From Candidatus Rhodobacter oscarellae (GTDB lineage: Bacteria; Pseudomonadota; Alphaproteobacteria; Rhodobacterales; Rhodobacteraceae), in contig NZ_LFTY01000002.1 in assembly GCF_001078595.1 (NCBI RefSeq), positions 916,124 through 980,123 of the forward strand: a DNA stretch of 64,000 nt. The letters are read 5' to 3'. Positions within the stretch are counted from its first letter, which is position 1. Each line of letters opens with the position of its first letter. The position numbers and the translations under genes are program-made. Of the stretch, positions 59,845 through 64,000 are shown in pieces. The notes below the pieces were generated by a model that ran no database searches, was not told the origin of the DNA, and saw nothing but the letters and a program-made list of their open reading frames with translations.

Positions 59845-61707
59845 CTAGAACACCAAGTTCAGCATCCCCATCGACACCACCAGGAACAGCAGCGTCATGA
59901 TCCCGCCGGCGCGCATGAAATCCGTCACGCGGTAGCCGCCCGGCCCCATGATCAGCGCGTTCACCTGGTGCGTGGGGATCAGGAACGAGTTCGATGTCGA
60001 GATCGCCACGGTCAGCGCGAAAAGCGCCGGGTTGCCGCCCGCCCCGATGGCGATGTTCACCGCCAGCGGCACCAGCAGCACCGTGGCGCCCACATTGGAC
60101 ATCACCAAAGTAAAGAAGGTCGCCAGCACCGCCACGCTGGCCTGGATCACCCAGATCGGCATCCCGTCCAGCACAAAGAGGACCTGGTTGGCGATCCACT
60201 CTGCCGTGCCCGAGACCTGCACCGCCTGGCCCAGCGGGATCAGGCTGGCCAAGAGGAACACGGTGTTCCAGCTCACCGACTCGTAGGCCTCGTCAATCGA
60301 CAGGACCTGGGTGACGATCATCCCTGCGGCGCCGACCAGCAGGCACAAAGACAGCCGCAGGTCGGTGAAGAGGATCAGCGACAGCGCGATGGCAAAGAAC
60401 AGCAGCGCCCAGCCCAGTTTCTTGGGGCGCAGGTCCTCATGCGGGAACTCGGTGGTGACGACCACAAAATCGCGGTCCTTCTCTAAGCGCACCAGGGCCT
60501 CCCAGGGCGTGTGGCAGACCAGCGTGTCGCCGGCCTGGAACGTCAGGTCGCCAAAGCTGGCCTCGTCGCGCTGCATGGTCTCGCCGCCGCGATGGATCGC
60601 GATGGGGGAGAGGCCATAGACCTTGCGCAGCCAGATCTCGCGCATCGACTTGCCGATATTGCCAGAGCCGGGCGGGATCACCACCTCGGCGATGCCGGCC
60701 TTGTCGGCGCCCAGCGTGGCGGCGAACTCGTCAAGCCCGGTGCTCTCGGTCAGGCCAAAGCTGATCTTGAACTCCTCGATGGCCTGATGGTCGGCGATGA
60801 TGGCCAGGACGGCGGGGGCCTCTAGCACGGTGTCGCGCGGCGGGGCGGGGTAGGTGCGGCCCTGGAAATGCGTGGCCACGATCTGCAGCTCAAAGGCCTG
60901 CTGAATGTCGTCGATCGTGTGCCCGACCAGCAGGCTGCCCAGGGGCACGCGCACCTCGTGGATGGTGCCGTCCAGCCCGTAGGTGGCGTTCACGTAGTCC
61001 AGGGTGGACTGCGCGCTGGCGCCCTCATGCTCGGCCACGGTGGGCAGCACGAAGCGCCCGAAGATCACGAAGTATAAAAGCCCGGTGGCCACCAAAGCGA
61101 TGCCGACGGGGAAGACCGACAGAAGCTCAAAGGTCTCCATCTGGAACTCCTCCCCGATGGAGCCGTTGATCGACAGGATTAAATCGTTCAGCAGGATCAG
61201 GGGCGACGAGCCCACCATGGTCATCGTGCCGCCCAGGATGGCGCAGAACCCCATCGGCATCAGCAGGCGCGACATCGGCAGCCCGGTGCGCACCGAGACC
61301 CGGTTGACCACCGGCAGGAACAGCGCCGCCGCGCCCACATTCTGCATAAAGCTCGAGATCACGCCCACGGTGGACGAGATCAGCACGATGATCCGGCTCT
61401 CGGTGGCGCCGCCCACCTTCGAGATCCAGGCCGCCACGGTGCTCATCACGCCGGTGCGGTCCAGCCCCGCGCCGATGATCATCACCGCGATGATCGAGAC
61501 CACGGCGTTGGAACCGAACCCGTCGAAGAGATGGCGCACGTCCACCAGGTTCTCCAGCCCCGGCAGCATCGTCAAGCAGCCCAGCAGCACCATGACCAGA
61601 ATCGCGGCGACGTCCACCCGCACGACCTCGGTCACAAACAGCATGATCGTGAAGGCCAGGACCCCTAGGACCACCAACATCTCAAAGGTCAAGCCGAGTG
61701 CTTCCAA
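59845..61707 (-). CDS. SLC13-family permease with TrkA-C domains
   Basis: A 620-residue membrane protein. The two transport halves (EMLVVLGVLAFTIMLFVTEV at the start, NVGAAALFLPVVNRVS, TSNSFLIPTHQVNALIMGPG near the end) belong to the SLC13/divalent-anion symporter (ArsB/NhaD) group. Two cytosolic TrkA-C (RCK_C) domains lie in the middle (about 230-410, including EVRVPLGSLLVGHTIDDIQQ). It may carry sulfate, dicarboxylates or similar anions with sodium. The substrate is not evident. Confidence 0.85.
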   Translation of the reverse strand: MEALGLTFEMLVVLGVLAFTIMLFVTEVVRVDVAAILVMVLLGCLTMLPGLENLVDVRHLFDGFGSNAVVSIIAVMIIGAGLDRTGVMSTVAAWISKVGGATESRIIVLISSTVGVISSFMQNVGAAALFLPVVNRVSVRTGLPMSRLLMPMGFCAILGGTMTMVGSSPLILLNDLILSINGSIGEEFQMETFELLSVFPVGIALVATGLLYFVIFGRFVLPTVAEHEGASAQSTLDYVNATYGLDGTIHEVRVPLGSLLVGHTIDDIQQAFELQIVATHFQGRTYPAPPRDTVLEAPAVLAIIADHQAIEEFKISFGLTESTGLDEFAATLGADKAGIAEVVIPPGSGNIGKSMREIWLRKVYGLSPIAIHRGGETMQRDEASFGDLTFQAGDTLVCHTPWEALVRLEKDRDFVVVTTEFPHEDLRPKKLGWALLFFAIALSLILFTDLRLSLCLLVGAAGMIVTQVLSIDEAYESVSWNTVFLLASLIPLGQAVQVSGTAEWIANQVLFVLDGMPIWVIQASVAVLATFFTLVMSNVGATVLLVPLAVNIAIGAGGNPALFALTVAISTSNSFLIPTHQVNALIMGPGGYRVTDFMRAGGIMTLLFLVVSMGMLNLVF

Positions 61708-61826
61708 GATTTACCCCGTCATTCGTCGTTTGGTGCCGGATAGTTGCATCAAGCGGTTGAAAAAGAAACATCGCAGGGCGCCGGTAGGCTGGCATTTCGC
61801 AATCCGGACACATAGGTGTAGCCGCA

Positions 61827-63668
61827 ATGCGACGCACCACATCCCCGCCTTCCTATGACAAGGAGCAAGCCGCCGCCCAGCGCGCGCGCGGCTGGCGAAC
61901 GGTGCGCCGTGTGACGCCCTATCTGTGGCCGTCAGAGCCGGGATACGCGTGGGTGAAGTACCGGGTGGTGTTCGCCATGCTGGCGTTGATCGCGTCCAAG
62001 CTGGTGGCGACGGGCTCGCCGCTTTTGTACAAATTCGCGGTCGACGCCTTGGCGGGGGATCTGGACGGGCCCGCGGCGATGCTGGCCCTGGGGGCGGTCG
62101 GCCTGACCGTCGCCTACGGCCTGGCGCGGCTGATGAATGTGGGCTTTCAGCAGCTGCGCGACGTGATCTTTGCGCGGGTGGGCCAGCGCGCGCTGCGGCG
62201 GCTGGCGCTGGAGACGTTCCAGCATATCCACCGGCTCTCGATGCGCTACCACATCACGCGCAAGACGGGCGGGCTCAGCCGGATCATGGAGCGCGGCGTC
62301 AAGGGCGTGGAGTTCCTGCTGCGGTTCCTGCTGTTCTCCATCGGGCCGCTGATCCTAGAGCTCATGATGATCGCGGGCTTTCTGGCCTGGTATCTGGACG
62401 CCTGGTACCTGCTGGTGATCGGGCTGACCATCGCGCTCTATATCTGGTTCACCTTCAAGGTCACCGAGTGGCGGGTGCAGATCCGCAAGGAGATGAACGA
62501 CCAGGACACCGACGCCAACCAGAAGGCCATCGACAGCCTGCTGAACTTTGAGACGGTGAAGTATTTCGGCGCCGAGGCGCGCGAGGCGGGGCGCTATGAC
62601 GGCGCGATGCGGCTTTACGAGAAGGCGGCGCTGCGGACCTCTTACTCGCTGGCCTTCCTGAATTTCGGGCAGAGCTTTTTGATCACCACGGGGCTTGTGG
62701 TGGTGATGGTGATGGCGGCGATGGGGGTGCAGAACGGCACGCTGACGGTGGGCGATTTCGTCATGGTGAACGCCTATATGATCCAGATCACCATGCCGCT
62801 GAACTTCCTGGGCACGGTCTATCGCGAGATCCGGCAGGCGCTGGTGGATATGGGCGAGATGTTCGACCTGCTGGACCAGCCGCAGGAGGTTGCCGACAAG
62901 CCGGGGGCCAAGGATCTGGACGTGTCCGCGGGCCAGGTCGCGCTGGAAGATGTGGTCTTTGGCTACGAGGCGGCGCGGCCGATCCTCAAGGGCGTGTCGC
63001 TGTCCGTGCGAGCGGGCGAGACGGTCGCCATCGTCGGTCCCTCCGGCTCGGGCAAGTCTACCATCGGGCGGCTTCTGTTCCGCTTCTATGACGTGAACGG
63101 GGGCGCGCTGCGCATCGACGGCCAGGACGTGCGGGACGTCACCCAGGAAAGCCTGCACGCCCAGATCGGGGTGGTGCCGCAGGACACGGTGCTGTTCAAC
63201 GACACGATCTTTTACAACATCGCCTATGGCCGCCCCGAGGCCAGCCGGTCCGAGATCGAGGCCGCGGCGAAGGCGGCCAAGATCCACGACTTCATCAGCA
63301 GCCTGCCGGATGGCTACGAGACCACGGTGGGCGAGCGCGGGCTAAAGCTCTCGGGCGGCGAGAAGCAGCGCGTGGGCATCGCGCGCACGCTCCTAAAGAA
63401 CCCGCCGATCCTGCTGCTGGACGAGGCGACCAGCGCGCTGGACAGCGAGACTGAGGCCGAGATCCAGCACGAGCTGCGCGAGATGGGGCAGGGGCGCACG
63501 GTGCTAACCATCGCGCACCGGCTGTCAACGATCGTGCACGCGGACCGGATCGTGGTGCTGCAGGACGGCGTGATCGCCGAGGTGGGCAGCCATGACGCTT
63601 TGCTGGAAGAGAACGGGCGCTACGCCGCGCTCTGGCACCGCCAGATGGCCGAGGAGGACGCGGCCTAG
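61827..63668 (+). CDS. Atm1-type ABC exporter
   Basis: A 613-residue half-transporter: six membrane segments in residues 30-310 followed by one ATPase domain with Walker A GPSGSGKSTIGRL, signature LSGGEKQRVGIARTLL, Walker B ILLLDEATSALD and the switch His in IAHRL. The sequence is close to bacterial Atm1/HMT1-type exporters, which move glutathione conjugates, metal-thiol complexes or a sulfur compound. It functions as a homodimer in the inner membrane. The divergent neighbour is the SLC13 gene. Confidence 0.9.
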   Translation: MRRTTSPPSYDKEQAAAQRARGWRTVRRVTPYLWPSEPGYAWVKYRVVFAMLALIASKLVATGSPLLYKFAVDALAGDLDGPAAMLALGAVGLTVAYGLARLMNVGFQQLRDVIFARVGQRALRRLALETFQHIHRLSMRYHITRKTGGLSRIMERGVKGVEFLLRFLLFSIGPLILELMMIAGFLAWYLDAWYLLVIGLTIALYIWFTFKVTEWRVQIRKEMNDQDTDANQKAIDSLLNFETVKYFGAEAREAGRYDGAMRLYEKAALRTSYSLAFLNFGQSFLITTGLVVVMVMAAMGVQNGTLTVGDFVMVNAYMIQITMPLNFLGTVYREIRQALVDMGEMFDLLDQPQEVADKPGAKDLDVSAGQVALEDVVFGYEAARPILKGVSLSVRAGETVAIVGPSGSGKSTIGRLLFRFYDVNGGALRIDGQDVRDVTQESLHAQIGVVPQDTVLFNDTIFYNIAYGRPEASRSEIEAAAKAAKIHDFISSLPDGYETTVGERGLKLSGGEKQRVGIARTLLKNPPILLLDEATSALDSETEAEIQHELREMGQGRTVLTIAHRLSTIVHADRIVVLQDGVIAEVGSHDALLEENGRYAALWHRQMAEEDAA

Positions 63669-63838
63669 CTGGGCTGCATCGCTGCGTAAGTGCTCAAGTG
63701 GCTATAAGTCGTCTGTAGTTCACACCCCGACGATTAGCGGGACGAAGCGGTCATCCGACGTGCTAAGATGGCTGACTAGATAGCCGCTCCCTAACATGCA
63801 AGACTAGCGCCACTTATCGTTTTGGGAGGACGCGAACT

Positions 63839-64000
63839 ATGACTTTGGCGGTCATCGGAACTGGTTTCGGTCGGACGGGCACTGAGTCAATGCGGTTTGC
63901 CCTGGAAATGCTTGGTTTCGATCCATGCCATCATATGCGTCAAGTGTATCGTGACGACACTCAGATGAGACTATGGGCAGATGTCGCCGTCCGGGGGCAA
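63839..64000 (+). CDS. Sulfotransferase-family protein (3' end outside window)
   Basis: The frame runs from ATG at 63839 to the window end (54 codons). The start TLAVIGTGFGRTGTESMRFA, then LGFDPCHHMRQV, matches the PAPS-binding N-terminus of the sulfotransferase family common in roseobacters. GGGAGGA lies upstream. The catalytic rest is not visible. Confidence 0.7.
   Translation, partial: MTLAVIGTGFGRTGTESMRFALEMLGFDPCHHMRQVYRDDTQMRLWADVAVRGQ

Overview
The window is chromosomal DNA from an alphaproteobacterium of the Rhodobacteraceae (roseobacter/Paracoccus-like). The evidence is the GC-rich host genes, an F1-ATPase zeta-inhibitor homologue (DUF1476), a DUF1638 protein, a separate corrinoid protein plus a homocysteine methyltransferase of the split methionine-synthase type, and two sequences that fit the alphaproteobacterial LexA box GTTC-N7-GTTC. 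The species cannot be named from the sequence alone.

Left host region (1-17.7 kb): 3' part of ribonuclease D, an OmpP1/FadL porin, an EamA exporter with a small secreted protein and a lipoprotein, SufE, DUF1638, a TetR regulator, a corrinoid protein, a PA0069-type radical SAM protein behind a perfect LexA box, a homocysteine S-methyltransferase, an MprF-like DUF2156 membrane protein whose Shine-Dalgarno lies in a 9-bp hairpin, the zeta inhibitor, purC, and an ACC deaminase locus (acdS with its divergent Lrp regulator and a short AceE-like thiamine enzyme).

Prophage (about 17.75-55.65 kb, 37.9 kb): a lambda/HK97-type siphovirus prophage inserted in the 5' end of dusA. A dusA fragment is left at 17701-17769. 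The working dusA at 55585 has a phage-supplied promoter and N-terminus, and the tyrosine integrase sits beside it on the opposite strand. From left to right: an IS110-family insertion; a leftward early operon (19.5-25.1 kb) with a PP-loop/PAPS-reductase-like protein, a PrtN homologue and a clamp-like protein; an immunity region (25.1-26.3 kb) with a small CI-like repressor, three operators at the rightward promoter and two at the leftward one; rightward early genes (26.3-31.9 kb) with a DNA methyltransferase and a replication-like gene; a candidate late promoter followed at once by a terminator (31.93-32.01 kb); then head (HNH, TerS, TerL, portal, protease, capsid), connectors, tail (tape measure with an internal lysozyme domain, gpM/L/K/I/J homologues), fibre and lysis genes (endolysin, holin-like proteins, overlapping spanin pair). 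The DUF2303 gene is broken by a 67-bp copy of the end of the PAPS-reductase-like gene plus a frameshift.

Right host region (55.6-64 kb): dusA, DUF899 and DUF938 proteins, infC with an apparent AUA start, an acidic repeat membrane protein, an SLC13/TrkA-C permease, an Atm1-type ABC exporter and the start of a sulfotransferase-family gene. Two compound intergenic elements, 49 kb apart in the host DNA on either side of the prophage, are each built from four palindromes with a CTT-NN-AAG centre and share one identical 20-mer.

The most interesting regulatory picture is in the prophage. The repressor is too short to carry a self-cleavage domain, while a LexA-type box sits in front of the neighbouring zinc-ribbon/YbjQ-like gene. 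This suggests induction through a LexA-controlled product rather than through repressor autocleavage.
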